In this document: positions 8,050-17,243 of the stretch, piece after piece
How the letters are laid out: every line of letters starts with the position of its first letter
Numbering within the stretch: the first letter of the stretch is position 1
Source of the DNA: Chloroflexota bacterium
GTDB taxonomy: Bacteria; Chloroflexota; Dehalococcoidia; Lucifugimonadales; Lucifugimonadaceae
Assembly (NCBI GenBank): GCA_002730555.1
Contig: PCAM01000005.1
Span: 193,145 to 257,144, forward strand
DNA length: 64,000 bases
Reading direction: 5' to 3'
Program-made: the position numbers and the translations under genes
The notes under the pieces: generated by a model
What the model was told of the DNA's origin: nothing
The model's input: the letters and a program-made list of their open reading frames with translations, nothing else
Databases searched by the model: none

Positions 8050-9231
8050 TTACGCCGATGCGGTCTCTTTGTACGGGTGAAGCTGCTCGTAGACGCCACC
8101 CACGATCGGCTCAGGGTCGACCTTCAGGTGTTGCTCAAGCATCGTGCCGTAGACGCCACGGAAGTCGAACGTGTGGGCTAGGTCTTCGTCGCGTTCCCAG
8201 TCCGCTCGCTCCAGGGACGGGTACTCGGCGTACAACCCGCCATCGATGTTGTCGCCGATGATGAACGCGCCGCCGCCGGAGCCGTGATCGGTCCCGGAGC
8301 CGTTGTCCTTGATGCGACGGCCGAACTCCGTAAACACGAGCATCGACACGTTGTCGGCGGCGTCGTGCTCACGCAGGTCCTGCCAGAAATCGCTGATCGC
8401 GCCCGTCAGTTCTGCGAGCAGGCGGGCGTGGGTCGGCACTTCCTGCGCGTGGTGGTCGTAACCGCCGTGCTGCGTGTAGAAGATCCGTGTGCCGAGGCCC
8501 GCCGTGTGGACCCGTGCGACGTCCCGCAGCGATTTGGCGATCGGGTTGTTGGCGTACTCAACCGTGGAGGTGTATTGCTGGGGCGCCACCTTGATCAGGT
8601 CGGCTCCGGACAGCACGCTCTGGCCTGTGTCCCCGAAGTAGTCCATCACGAGCCCAGAACCGACGGCTGGTGTGTACATGCGCTTGAAAATCGCAAGGTC
8701 TTCTGCACGACGCTGATCGGCCTCGACGCTGGTCAACAACCCGTAGTTGTCCAGGTCGTCAACGGATGTCGCAACGACGCCCGGGGCGGCCATCGCGCGC
8801 GGCAGACCGCGCCCGAAACTGACACCCGTCAGGGGGTTCTCAGAATTCGGGTCGAACTGCTTGATCACCTTGGCCAGCCAGCCCTCTGTTGCGATGATTT
8901 CCGGCTCACAGGTGTGCCAGATGTCCATCGACCGGAAGTGTGACCGGGAGGCGTTCGGGTACCCGATGCCCTGGACGATCGCGACCTTGCCGTCCTCGAA
9001 CATGCCTTTCAGGGGCGCGGCGTCCGGGTGGAAGGCCAGCGTGTCGTTGATCGGGAGGGACTGATCTTCCGGGATCCCGACCAACGGCCGGTTGTCATAG
9101 TACATCCCGGCCGTGTACGGGATGAGCGTGTTCATGAAGTCGTTGCCGCCCGAGAGCTGCACGACAACCAGTACGGGATCTTTCTTGGCCCCATTGTTTT
9201 GGCCGTTGGCACTGTTTCCATTGGTCGTCAT
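8050..9231 (-). CDS. DUF1501 family protein
   Basis: A 393-residue member of the DUF1501 family, an alkaline-phosphatase-fold group. Diagnostic segments are VVQLSGGNDFMNTLIPY near the N-terminus, GYPNASRSHFRSMDIW, GTRIFYTQHGGYDHHA and LVFTEFGRRIKDNGSGTDHGSGG. The conserved Asp/His/Glu residues in these blocks would bind metal in a phosphatase/sulfatase-like core. Most family members carry a Tat or Sec signal; here the N-terminus MTTNGNSANGQNNGAKKDP is polar and has none. It sits between a DUF1800 gene upstream and an NHL propeller downstream. The function of the DUF1800/DUF1501 pair is unknown. Confidence 0.9.
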   Translation of the reverse strand: MTTNGNSANGQNNGAKKDPVLVVVQLSGGNDFMNTLIPYTAGMYYDNRPLVGIPEDQSLPINDTLAFHPDAAPLKGMFEDGKVAIVQGIGYPNASRSHFRSMDIWHTCEPEIIATEGWLAKVIKQFDPNSENPLTGVSFGRGLPRAMAAPGVVATSVDDLDNYGLLTSVEADQRRAEDLAIFKRMYTPAVGSGLVMDYFGDTGQSVLSGADLIKVAPQQYTSTVEYANNPIAKSLRDVARVHTAGLGTRIFYTQHGGYDHHAQEVPTHARLLAELTGAISDFWQDLREHDAADNVSMLVFTEFGRRIKDNGSGTDHGSGGGAFIIGDNIDGGLYAEYPSLERADWERDEDLAHTFDFRGVYGTMLEQHLKVDPEPIVGGVYEQLHPYKETASA

Positions 9232-9339
9232 GTCTGCAGGATCCTCCCCTGGTTTGCGCTGCCCCGGCCCGTCCGGAACCGTTCATTAATGCGTCTGGGT
9301 TGGCCGCTCGCTCCGTTCAGCAGGCGACTGATAAATCAA

Positions 9340-10746
9340 TTAAGCGAACTGGTACTCCCGGGACGCCACTGCAAGGGCCAGCATGCGTGCGATCCGGTCT
9401 TCGTTCTTGGTGCGGTCTGCGGAATTGCCAAAGGCAAGGTCGCCGTCAAGCTCTGCCAGCTGCAACAGCGCCGTACGCGTCTCGTCCGCCACCTCGATAG
9501 GTCCGGCCAGGTTAAGCACGCCGTCCACGAGTTCTGCGGGGGTGATCGGGTCGCCCGAGCCGGAGAGCCGATCGATGATCGCCTTCGTGCCTGGCGTCTC
9601 TGGGTTGCCAACACGAGCGGTGGCGAAGTTGATGCGCTCCGTGAGCGTCCCTCCGTCGATCCATTCCTTGCCGGTGTGCCAGCCCTCGACCGTCGGCGGG
9701 TCCATCAATTTCTGGCCCATCACGACGCTCGCGGCGTCCAGCGTGGGCAGCCCGGGTTCGATCTCCCGGAACTCGCCCGTCAGCTTGATCGTGCCTGCTA
9801 TGAACTCTGCCGGGCACTTGACCCGCTTTGCCCGCGCTGCCTTGAAGAAGTCGGAAAGGAACAGGGTCTTCATTACGGTGCGGATGTCTGCATCCGAGTC
9901 CATGTACGCTTTCACGAGGATGTCGATCGCCGCTTCATCTTGCGGCGGCGTCACGCTCCAGGCCGGGATCTGCGGCTCGTCCGCAACAAAGAAGTTGTAG
10001 ATGTGGCGGCAGACGAACCGGGCGTTCGCCTCTTGCTTGACGATGATGTCGATTATGTCTGCGCCATCCAGGTTGCCCGTCACGCCCAGGAAGGTCTTTT
10101 TCGTGTTGTCGTGGTCCTCCGGCCGGAACTCAAACCTGGCGTTGTAGTGGCCAAAGGGGTAGAGCGGGAGCGGCTGCTCAAAGGTCCAGCCCGTGAAGGC
10201 GCGTGCCGCGTCCTTTACGTCCGGTTCGTCGTAGGTGCCAATGCCCATCGAGAACAGCTCCAACAGCTCCCTGCCGTAGTTCTCGTTCGGCGTTGCGCCG
10301 TGGTTCTCCGAGTTGTCCAGCCAGAAGCTCATGGCCGGGTCTTTAGATAGATCGAGCAGCAGCGTCCGGAAGTTGGCGAGGCCGTTCTTCCTGAGCATTT
10401 CGATGTGGTCGACCATAGACGGCGTGTGCTCGCTCTTGGTCCAGCCTGTGGCGAACACGTGGTGCCAGAACAGGGTCATCTTCTCTTCCAGTGGGCGCCT
10501 GGTGTTAACCATCCTCCAGAACCAGCGGCCGTTCCACACGCCCGGGTTGTCCTTGTTGGAGAAGATGTGAGGGTAGAACCGTTCCAGCGCGTCCTCGTCT
10601 AGGGGCTCGAACCGTTCCGGGTTCACGAGGTCGTCGACCACCTCTTCGTAAGGCCGTGCCGCGTACTCCTCGAGTTCGTCACGTGAAGATCCAAAACCTG
10701 CACGTCGAAGCAGGTGAGCCATCGTCGCGAGTCGCTCATCCGCCAT
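9340..10746 (-). CDS. DUF1800 family protein
   Basis: A 468-residue DUF1800 protein, mostly helical. Family hallmarks are HLLRRAGFG at the N-terminus, LEEKMTLFWHHVFATG, the segment ENYGRELLELFSMGIG, AFTGWTF, and a C-terminal DPPTVEGWHTGKEW region. No signal peptide is visible. The ATG at 10746 follows AGGAGGA (minus strand, about 10752-10758), a strong ribosome site. It is the first gene of the DUF1800-DUF1501-NHL group. The pair is common in environmental bacteria, but its biochemical role is not established. Confidence 0.9.
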   Translation of the reverse strand: MADERLATMAHLLRRAGFGSSRDELEEYAARPYEEVVDDLVNPERFEPLDEDALERFYPHIFSNKDNPGVWNGRWFWRMVNTRRPLEEKMTLFWHHVFATGWTKSEHTPSMVDHIEMLRKNGLANFRTLLLDLSKDPAMSFWLDNSENHGATPNENYGRELLELFSMGIGTYDEPDVKDAARAFTGWTFEQPLPLYPFGHYNARFEFRPEDHDNTKKTFLGVTGNLDGADIIDIIVKQEANARFVCRHIYNFFVADEPQIPAWSVTPPQDEAAIDILVKAYMDSDADIRTVMKTLFLSDFFKAARAKRVKCPAEFIAGTIKLTGEFREIEPGLPTLDAASVVMGQKLMDPPTVEGWHTGKEWIDGGTLTERINFATARVGNPETPGTKAIIDRLSGSGDPITPAELVDGVLNLAGPIEVADETRTALLQLAELDGDLAFGNSADRTKNEDRIARMLALAVASREYQFA

Positions 10747-10922
10747 CGGTTCCTCCTGAATTCTTCACGGTTGCGAGGCCGGGCACCGATGCCTTGATAC
10801 GGCATTCTGGGCCGATGCGCGGGTAATCTCGTTGAGATTGCGCCAACTTTACCCCAAGCTCAAGCGCCACGGTAGACGCGCGAGTCCGCCGAGGTGTCAG
10901 ATCGGGAACGTACGGACCGTGT

Positions 10923-11546
10923 CTATCGGAAGAGGTTGCTCAGTGCGGTGGGACTTAAGCCAGAGCTAACGGTCGAGTAAAGCTTCATCAGGGGAGGCGG
11001 CCAGTAACCGAACCAGACGCGCCCCACCACGTTCTCCGCGGGCAACTGGCCCCACGTCCGTGAATCATTCGACCGACCGCGGTTGTCGCCCAGCACAAAT
11101 AACATGTCCGCTTCTACCGAGAGCGGATACGTGCCGCCGTTCACTTTTGTCACCGGGAAGTTTTCGTCGCGCGGCTCGCCGTTCACCCAGACCTGACCGC
11201 CGCGGATATCGATCTCATCGCCGGGAATCCCGATCACCCGCTTCACGAGGAAATCAGCGTTAGGTCCCGTGGGCGGCGTGAACACGATCACGTCGTCACG
11301 TTGCGGCGCATGGAACAGATACGAGCGTCCCCCATCGTCCCCTTTGATGGTGTGCAGGATGTCGCCAAATAGCCCGTCGGCTGCGCTCGCGTAAACAAAC
11401 TTGTTGACGAGGACGTGCTGACCGTCGGCCATCGTCGGTTCCATGCTCCGTCCGTCCACTCGGAAAGACTGCGTCGAGATCTGGAGGACCACGAAGATGA
11501 GCACCGCCGTGATGGCGGTCTCCGATATTTCGCGTATTGATTTCAA
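10923..11546 (-). CDS. lepB: Signal peptidase I
   Basis: Type I signal peptidase, which cleaves Sec/Tat signal peptides at the outer face of the membrane. One N-terminal membrane segment (AVLIFVVLQIS) precedes the catalytic-serine box DGRSMEPTM. The general-base lysine lies in FLVKRVIGIPGDEI, and the C-terminal box is FVLGDNRGRSNDSRTWG, so the Ser/Lys dyad is intact. The reading frame is open upstream to 11786, but that part is AT-richer, lacks family resemblance and would place about 90 extra residues before the membrane anchor. The TTG at 11546 gives a normal N-terminus. The ribosome site is unclear, so the start remains uncertain. Confidence 0.85.
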   Translation of the reverse strand: MKSIREISETAITAVLIFVVLQISTQSFRVDGRSMEPTMADGQHVLVNKFVYASAADGLFGDILHTIKGDDGGRSYLFHAPQRDDVIVFTPPTGPNADFLVKRVIGIPGDEIDIRGGQVWVNGEPRDENFPVTKVNGGTYPLSVEADMLFVLGDNRGRSNDSRTWGQLPAENVVGRVWFGYWPPPLMKLYSTVSSGLSPTALSNLFR

Positions 11547-11907
11547 AAGGAACGGAAGCTTCCGTAGTCTCAGAAAAACCCTGAGATCAAAACAATCTGG
11601 ATCGAATGAATCGATTATAGATATCTGGAAGGCGTCCACCTTCGTGGCCCTACTCAACTCTTCCCCAACCTTACATACGATTGTCAGGCGAACATGGTTG
11701 GCGTAGGTCCGACCGAACCTGAATCCACTCGACTCAAACGATACCCCGGGCGTGAAGCGCTCACGATTTGTCTGAACAGGATCCACACATCGGGAACAAA
11801 TGTGGATCGGTGAGCGTCTCTAGTACTGCGGGACCGAATCAACGGTTATCGACCCCCGACACACGCACCCCAAAACAGGCCGCATACGGCTGTCAGGAGA
11901 AAGAAAA
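11547..11907. other. Divergent intergenic region
   Basis: Region between lepB (minus) and the SIMPL lipoprotein gene (plus). The part at 11560-11650 is AT-richer than its surroundings and probably holds the lepB promoter. The plus-strand gene is preceded by a CAGGAGAAAG ribosome site at about 11893-11902. An extended frame of lepB crosses it but shows no homology. No repeats or RNA structure are recognised. Confidence 0.4.
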
Positions 11908-12834
11908 ATGCTGAGGAAGATCCGGAACAGGAAGTTCGTCTTCATCGCCGCCGCCGTGGCCCTCATGATGGTCGCCGCCGTCGCATGCAGTTCAGATTCA
12001 GAAGTCGACGACGGTGGACTGGCTACGGTCGCACCGGTCAGTCCCATTACCAACGTGCCCTCGGGAACCATCTACGCCCCGTCCTCGGAGGCGATTCCCA
12101 TCGGGTTCAACGATTTCGCACGTGTCGCCGCCAGCCAGGCCAGCGGTGGATTCCAGCAGGTTGGGATCTCCGTGTCCGGTCACGGAACGGTTCTCGTCGA
12201 CCCCGACATCGCGACCCTGAACCTGCGCGTGGAAGCGCGTGAGCTCACAGTCAGTGAAGCCCGGCAGGTTGCCGCCGAGGCGATGGTTCGGGCCCGGACC
12301 GCCCTCACGGGCGCCGGCGTTGCGGAAGACGATATCGTCACCCGCAACTTCAGCATCCAACCGCAGTCCACGTACGTAGAACGCGACTCGGCGCTCGGCA
12401 AGTACGGCGAATCTGTGATCATCGGTTACATCGTGTCGAACTCCGTCGAGGTCACCATCCGCGACCTGGATGAAGTCGGCAACGTGATCGATCAGGTGTC
12501 CGAGACCGCGGGCGACGAAGTACGGATCAGTGGGATCAGCTTCGGGCTCAACAATCCGGCGCTTCACGGCGACACGGCCCGTGACCTTGCGGCCCGTGAT
12601 GCTCACGACAAAGCTGAGCTTTACGCACGGATCCTCGGTGTTGACCTTGGTCCGGTCGTGTTCCTGCAGGAAACCAGTGGGACTTCCCCGGATCCCACGT
12701 TTGCCGTCGCACAGTCGGCATTTGCCGAAGACGCCGCACGTTCGTTCGCACCTACGCAGATCAGCTCCGGCGACGTGGACGTGACGGCCAGCGTGTCGGC
12801 AGTTTTCGCCATCGTGATCCCTGCGGCCCAGTAG
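11908..12834 (+). CDS. SIMPL-domain (DUF541) lipoprotein
   Basis: A 308-residue secreted protein. The N-terminus has a basic RKIRNRK stretch, a hydrophobic core FIAAAVALMMVAAV and a lipobox ending in AVAC at about residue 30, so it is a likely lipoprotein. After a linker the SIMPL/DUF541 domain starts at ISVSGHGTVLVDPDIATL, with the family segments ARTALTGAGVAEDDIVTRNF and YIVSNSVEVTIRDLDEVG. SIMPL-domain proteins (BP26/OMP28 type) form oligomeric channels or rings in the cell envelope; their substrates are unknown. The ATG has a strong AGGAG site, and a perfect hairpin terminator follows the gene. Confidence 0.85.
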   Translation: MLRKIRNRKFVFIAAAVALMMVAAVACSSDSEVDDGGLATVAPVSPITNVPSGTIYAPSSEAIPIGFNDFARVAASQASGGFQQVGISVSGHGTVLVDPDIATLNLRVEARELTVSEARQVAAEAMVRARTALTGAGVAEDDIVTRNFSIQPQSTYVERDSALGKYGESVIIGYIVSNSVEVTIRDLDEVGNVIDQVSETAGDEVRISGISFGLNNPALHGDTARDLAARDAHDKAELYARILGVDLGPVVFLQETSGTSPDPTFAVAQSAFAEDAARSFAPTQISSGDVDVTASVSAVFAIVIPAAQ

Positions 12835-12885
12835 TTCATACAAACCTGTAAGTGGTACTTAAACACCGCTGACCCCTCCTGCCCC

Positions 12886-12922
12886 GTAGGCGCCCGTCAC
12901 CCGACGGGCGCCTACTTTGTTT
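12886..12922 (+). terminator. Rho-independent terminator after the SIMPL gene
   Basis: Perfect 13-bp stem (GTAGGCGCCCGTC at 12886-12898 pairing with 12903-12915), loop ACCC, followed by a TTTGTTT tract. It lies 52 bases after the stop codon. Confidence 0.9.
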
Positions 12923-12941
12923 CAGGCGTGCCCACGACCAC

Positions 12942-12978
12942 AGTAGGGGTGTATGGCAATACGCCCACGCCCGTCGCG
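12942..12978. repeat. Dispersed GTAGGGG...CGCCCACGCCCGT repeat unit
   Basis: A copy of the intergenic unit also seen near 4537, 37261 and 37465. GTAGGGGTGTATGG is followed by an imperfect inverted half and CGCCCACGCCCGT. It lies between the terminator and the dcd cluster. Confidence 0.6.
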
Positions 12979-13095
12979 CGATTACGTACCATGAACGACG
13001 CTGAACGCGAACCCGCTCCAGTAGAATTCCGGCCGGGCTTTGCACACTGAACCCTTCACTCAACCACCCCGGTAACAACAGATTCAGGAACACAA

Positions 13096-13683
13096 ATGGT
13101 CCTCAGCGACCGTTCAATCAAAGAGGAACTCTCGGCCGGCCGAATCGTCATCGATCCGCTGAACGAGCGCGACATTCAGCCGGCCAGCATCGATCTTCAC
13201 CTGGACAATGCGATCCTGGTCTTCAGGAACTCCAGCAAGCCGTATATCGACGTCCGTGAAGACCTGTCTGACCTGACGGAGCGCCAGGAGATTCCTGATG
13301 ACAAACCGTTCATCCTTCACCCCGGCGAGTTTGTACTGGGAAGCACGATGGAGCACATCGAACTGCCGAACGACATCGTGGCGCGACTGGAGGGCAAGAG
13401 CTCCCTGGGTCGGATCGGTCTCGTGATCCACTCCACCGCCGGGTACATTGACCCGGGCTGGGAAGGCAATCTGACGCTTGAGCTCACAAACGTGGCACGC
13501 CTTCCGATCACGCTCTATTTCGGCATGCGCATCGGCCAGATATCGTTCCAGCGCATGACGACAGAGGTTGATCGGCCTTACGGATCGAAAGAGCTTGGCA
13601 GCCGCTACCAGGGCCAGTCAGAGCCCACCACGTCCCGGCTCCATATCGATTTCGACGACCGCCGAGCGGGCAAGGGCGGCTAA
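13096..13683 (+). CDS. dcd: dCTP deaminase, probably dUMP-forming
   Basis: A 195-residue trimeric dUTPase-fold enzyme that makes deoxyuridine nucleotides for thymidylate synthesis. The conserved motifs are DIQPASIDLHL, GKSSLGRIGLVIHSTAGYIDPGWEGNLTLEL and GSRYQGQ. The HSTAGYIDPG and LPITLYFGMRIGQ forms are closer to the bifunctional dCTP deaminase/dUTPase of Mycobacterium and Methanocaldococcus than to the E. coli enzyme (HVTAHRIDPG), so direct dCTP-to-dUMP conversion is inferred. The stop codon overlaps the ribD start by one base, placing dcd at the head of the riboflavin cluster. Confidence 0.92.
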   Translation: MVLSDRSIKEELSAGRIVIDPLNERDIQPASIDLHLDNAILVFRNSSKPYIDVREDLSDLTERQEIPDDKPFILHPGEFVLGSTMEHIELPNDIVARLEGKSSLGRIGLVIHSTAGYIDPGWEGNLTLELTNVARLPITLYFGMRIGQISFQRMTTEVDRPYGSKELGSRYQGQSEPTTSRLHIDFDDRRAGKGG

Positions 13684-14792
13684 TGACGACCTTCGGCACA
13701 GCAGATCATCGACGATACATGGAGCGCGCCATCGAGCTTGGCCGCGCCGGCCTGGGTGAGGTATCACCTCGCCCGTCTGTGGGTGCTGTGGTTGTTCGGG
13801 ACGGTGAGGTGGTCGGAGAGGGTCGGACAACGCCGATACCGGGCCCGCACGCAGAGGTGATCGCCATCCAGCAGGCCGGCGAACAGGCGCGTGGGGCCAC
13901 CGTCTACACCACGCTCGAACCGTGTTCACACACCGAGTACACCGGGCCATGTGCGGACGCCCTCATCGCAGCCGGGGTCGATAGAGTCGTTTGCCCGGTC
14001 GGCGACCCGGACCCGCGCGTAGACGGCGAGGGATTTCGCAAACTACGCGACGCCGGCATCCAAGTTGTGATACCCCTTGAAGGCGACCTGATCGAGGGCG
14101 CAATGGTGTCCCTTGAAGGGTTCCTCCACCACATCGCAACCGGCCGGCCGTTCCTGACCGTGAAGTTCGCCGCCAGCCTGGACGGCCGGATCGCGACAAG
14201 GATCGGCGATTCCCAGTGGATCACGTCCGAAGCGGCGCGTGAGCGTTCACATCTCATGCGTGCGGAATCCGACGCCGTGATCACCGGAATCGGCACGGTG
14301 CTGGCGGACGATCCCCGTCTTACGGCCCGGTTGGAGGGCCTGTCTGGGCGCCCGCGCCTCCGTGTGATTGTGGACAGTGACGGCCGGATGCCGCCCGGCG
14401 CGGCCCTGCTTGGTGAGCCCGGCGATGTGTTGTGGGTCCGGGGCGATGGATGTGAATCGACCATCGACGCGCCCAACCTGGAGGCCGTTGAGCTACCGCG
14501 CTCTGAAACCGGCGGGATCGATTTCGCGAACCTGCTGGAACATCTGGGTGAACGCGGATGTGTGAACGTGATGCTCGAGGCGGGCGCGGGCCTGACCGGC
14601 GCCGTCATCGATGCCGGACATGCCGGGAAAATCGCCGCCTTTATAGCGCCGCTGATCATCGGCGGCGTCGGCGCATTGCCCGCGGTCGGCGGGATTGGCG
14701 TGGCAGAGGTCGCAAGTGCGCTTAAACTTGATCGTGTTCGGGTAGAACAGATCGGCCCGGACATCCTCGTTACGGGCTATACCGGCCAGTAA
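13683..14792 (+). CDS. ribD: Bifunctional pyrimidine deaminase / reductase
   Basis: Second and third steps of riboflavin synthesis. An N-terminal cytidine-deaminase-like zinc domain (residues 1-145) carries the zinc motifs HAEVIAIQ and EPCSHTEYTGPC. The C-terminal reductase domain (from about residue 150) begins TVKFAASLDGRIATRIGDSQWITS, the NADPH-binding RibD signature. At 369 residues it is the normal fused length. It starts one base before the end of the dcd stop codon (TAATG) and is followed 35 bases later by ribE, so translation is probably coupled to dcd. No FMN riboswitch was recognised ahead of it. Confidence 0.95.
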   Translation: MTTFGTADHRRYMERAIELGRAGLGEVSPRPSVGAVVVRDGEVVGEGRTTPIPGPHAEVIAIQQAGEQARGATVYTTLEPCSHTEYTGPCADALIAAGVDRVVCPVGDPDPRVDGEGFRKLRDAGIQVVIPLEGDLIEGAMVSLEGFLHHIATGRPFLTVKFAASLDGRIATRIGDSQWITSEAARERSHLMRAESDAVITGIGTVLADDPRLTARLEGLSGRPRLRVIVDSDGRMPPGAALLGEPGDVLWVRGDGCESTIDAPNLEAVELPRSETGGIDFANLLEHLGERGCVNVMLEAGAGLTGAVIDAGHAGKIAAFIAPLIIGGVGALPAVGGIGVAEVASALKLDRVRVEQIGPDILVTGYTGQ

Positions 14793-14827
14793 TCGGGAAC
14801 CGATCACACGACTGTCGTTGTTATTGC

Positions 14828-15439
14828 ATGTTTACCGGAATAGTTGAAGAAGTGGGCGAAGTCATCTCGTTTGAAGGGATGAAACTCACGATCCACGCCC
14901 CGGAGGTTACGCCGGGACTCCAGGAATCGGAGTCGATTTGCGTTGCCGGCGCCTGCCTTACGGTGATGGCGCGCGAAGAGGGCGAACTCTCGGTAGAAGT
15001 CATCCCCGAGACGCTGAGCCGCACCAACCTGTCTGATCTGAAACCGGGCGGGCGCGTCAACCTGGAACGCTCATTGGCGGAGGGTGGGCGCATCGGTGGC
15101 CACATGGTGCAGGGACACGTGGATGACGTTGCCGAGGTTTCGGCCGTCGAGAAGGACGGCGACTCGATCGTCATCCGATTTCTCGGCGACGAATCTATAA
15201 TGCGTTACATCGTTCCGAAAGGGTTTATCACCGTCGACGGCGCGAGCCTCACCGTGGTGGACCGGGACGACGACGGTTTTTCCGTCGCGATTATTCCTTA
15301 CACATATGCACACACGACTATTGCAGAACGAACAATGGGCTCAAAAGTAAACATCGAGGTCGACGTCACCGCAAAATACGTCGAGCAGATGGCCCGTCCT
15401 TATCTGGAGAAGTTGCTTGCCGACCACGCCGGAAGCTGA
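14828..15439 (+). CDS. ribE: Riboflavin synthase alpha chain
   Basis: A 203-residue riboflavin synthase that dismutates two lumazine molecules to riboflavin. It has the expected two lumazine-binding barrel repeats. The first opens with [12 protein letters not shown] and contains CVAGACLTV; the second contains [14 protein letters not shown] and [13 protein letters not shown]-terminal helix mediates trimer formation. The same gene is called ribC in some systems. It overlaps the longest open frame of the following ribBA gene by 23 bases. Confidence 0.94.
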   Translation: MFTGIVEEVGEVISFEGMKLTIHAPEVTPGLQESESICVAGACLTVMAREEGELSVEVIPETLSRTNLSDLKPGGRVNLERSLAEGGRIGGHMVQGHVDDVAEVSAVEKDGDSIVIRFLGDESIMRYIVPKGFITVDGASLTVVDRDDDGFSVAIIPYTYAHTTIAERTMGSKVNIEVDVTAKYVEQMARPYLEKLLADHAGS

Positions 15440-15452
15440 CCGGGGCGACAAT

Positions 15453-16676
15453 ATGCCCGATACCGACGAAGCGACCAGGGCTGTAGAGACCGCAATAATG
15501 CGGTTCAAAGCGGGCCGAATGGTCATCATCGTTGACGACGAGGACCGCGAGAACGAAGGCGACTTCGCGATGTCGGCCGATTTCATCACGCCGGAAGCCA
15601 TCAACTTCATGGCGACCATAGGCCGCGGGCTGATCTGCGTGCCGATGCTGGGCGAAGACCTTGAGAGGCTCGACATCCCTCTCATGGTCAACCGCAACAC
15701 GGCATCACTCGGCACCGCGTTCACCGTATCTGTGGATGCAGCAGACGGCATCACAACCGGCATCTCATCCGCAGACCGTTCCTACACGGTCCAGTTGCTC
15801 GCAAACCCAGAGTCCGTGCCGGAAAACCTGGCGCGACCCGGCCACATCTTCCCGCTCAGGTACGCCCCCGGAGGCGTGCTGGTCCGCGCCGGTCAGACCG
15901 AGGCTTCCGTGGACCTGGCCCGCATGGCCGGGCAGCGTGAGGCGGCCGTTATCTGCGAAGTCATGAACGAAGACGGCACGATGGCCCGCCGCGCTGAGCT
16001 TGAGACCCTGTCTACAGAGTTCGATATCCCGATCGTCAGCGTCGCCGACATCATCGAGTACCGCTTCCGGCACGAAAAGCTCGTCGAGCGCGTCGCCGAG
16101 ACACGGCTTCCCACACCGGAAGGCGATTTCACGGCCATCGCGTACCGGAGTTTTGTCGATCACGACGAGCACGTTGCCCTGGTCATGGGAGACGTCTCGG
16201 ACGGGAAACCGGTACTGGGCCGCATCCACTCCGAGTGCCTGACGGGTGACGTTTTCGGCAGCCTGCGCTGTGAATGCGGCCTGCAGGTGGGGATGGCGCG
16301 CAAAGCTATCGCCGCCGAGGGACGCGGCGTTTTGCTTTACATGCGACAGGAAGGGCGGGGTATCGGCCTCCACAACAAGTTGAAGGCGTACCAGTTGCAG
16401 GACGAGGGGCTCGATACCATCGAGGCCAACGAGCAGCTAGGTTTTGCGATGGACCTCCGCCACTACGGCGTTGGCGCCCAGATACTGGTCGATCTCGGCG
16501 TGAAACAGTTCAACCAGATGACCAACAACCCCCGAAAACTGGTCGGGTTACAGGGCTATGGCCTTGAGATCAACCAGGTCAGTCTGGAAGCTCCATCCAA
16601 TCCAGAAAACCGCCGCTACCTGAAGACGAAACGAGACAAGATGGGCCACACGATTTCCGGCGCGAGCCTGGACTAG
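15453..16676 (+). CDS. ribBA: 3,4-DHBP synthase / GTP cyclohydrolase II fusion
   Basis: Bifunctional entry enzyme of riboflavin synthesis. The N-terminal DHBP synthase half (about residues 1-200) shows the acidic [11 protein letters not shown] loop and the [16 protein letters not shown] block. The C-terminal GTP cyclohydrolase II half carries the zinc cysteines in [16 protein letters not shown], then [16 protein letters not shown] and [16 protein letters not shown]. The frame is open upstream to 15417, inside ribE. The ATG at 15453 starts [12 protein letters not shown], 13 bases after the ribE stop, and is preferred because it avoids the overlap; a TTG at 15417 remains possible. Confidence 0.93.
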   Translation: MPDTDEATRAVETAIMRFKAGRMVIIVDDEDRENEGDFAMSADFITPEAINFMATIGRGLICVPMLGEDLERLDIPLMVNRNTASLGTAFTVSVDAADGITTGISSADRSYTVQLLANPESVPENLARPGHIFPLRYAPGGVLVRAGQTEASVDLARMAGQREAAVICEVMNEDGTMARRAELETLSTEFDIPIVSVADIIEYRFRHEKLVERVAETRLPTPEGDFTAIAYRSFVDHDEHVALVMGDVSDGKPVLGRIHSECLTGDVFGSLRCECGLQVGMARKAIAAEGRGVLLYMRQEGRGIGLHNKLKAYQLQDEGLDTIEANEQLGFAMDLRHYGVGAQILVDLGVKQFNQMTNNPRKLVGLQGYGLEINQVSLEAPSNPENRRYLKTKRDKMGHTISGASLD

Positions 16677-16695
16677 CGCCGGCCGTAGCGCGGGT

Positions 16696-17154
16696 ATGCC
16701 AAGAGAACTGAACGGCCACAGCGACGGGGCCGGTCTGCGGATCGGCATTGTGGTTGCGCGCTTCAACAGCTACATCACCGGCCGGATGCTGGCATCCGCG
16801 CTGGAGACGCTGGTCGAACTCGACGTGTCCGACGCCGACGTGACCGTTGCCCACGTGCCCGGCGCCTTCGAGTTACCCGTCACGGCGGCTGCAATGGCCC
16901 GGTCAAACAACTACGACGCAGTGATCTGCCTGGGCGCGGTCATAGAGGGCGAGACGGCGCACTTTGAGTACGTCTCCAAAGAGTCTGCTGACGGCATCGC
17001 GCGCCTGTCCGTAGATACTGGCGTTCCGGTGATATTCGGCGTCCAGACGACCTACACGACGGACCAGGCCTTCGCCCGCATCGGACACGCCGCCGGATAC
17101 GCGGAAGCGGCCGTTGAGATGGCGAACCTGCTGCGTACTCTGAACGACGCCTGA
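16696..17154 (+). CDS. ribH: 6,7-dimethyl-8-ribityllumazine synthase
   Basis: A 152-residue lumazine synthase that condenses the RibD and RibB products. Family motifs are IGIVVARFNSYIT, VPGAFELPVTAAAMA, CLGAVIEGETAHFEYVSKESADGI and PVIFGVQTTYTTDQA. The catalytic His is in the AHFEYV block. It follows ribBA by 19 bases and ends the riboflavin cluster. The oligomer is usually a pentamer or a 60-mer shell. Confidence 0.95.
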   Translation: MPRELNGHSDGAGLRIGIVVARFNSYITGRMLASALETLVELDVSDADVTVAHVPGAFELPVTAAAMARSNNYDAVICLGAVIEGETAHFEYVSKESADGIARLSVDTGVPVIFGVQTTYTTDQAFARIGHAAGYAEAAVEMANLLRTLNDA

Positions 17155-17243
17155 CCCCGACAGGGGTTTGATTTGGCGGGCGGGGTTGGCGCGCCATTAC
17201 AGGCTGGGAATCTTTGATTCAACCCACCACAGGAGATGGAAGA

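Noticed and set aside
9028..10350. 440-aa plus-strand open frame
   Set aside because: Antisense to DUF1800 and DUF1501 genes with strong family motifs.
12920..13095. Possible FMN riboswitch ahead of the rib cluster
   Set aside because: No conserved riboswitch core could be traced; the sequence contains a dispersed repeat unit instead.
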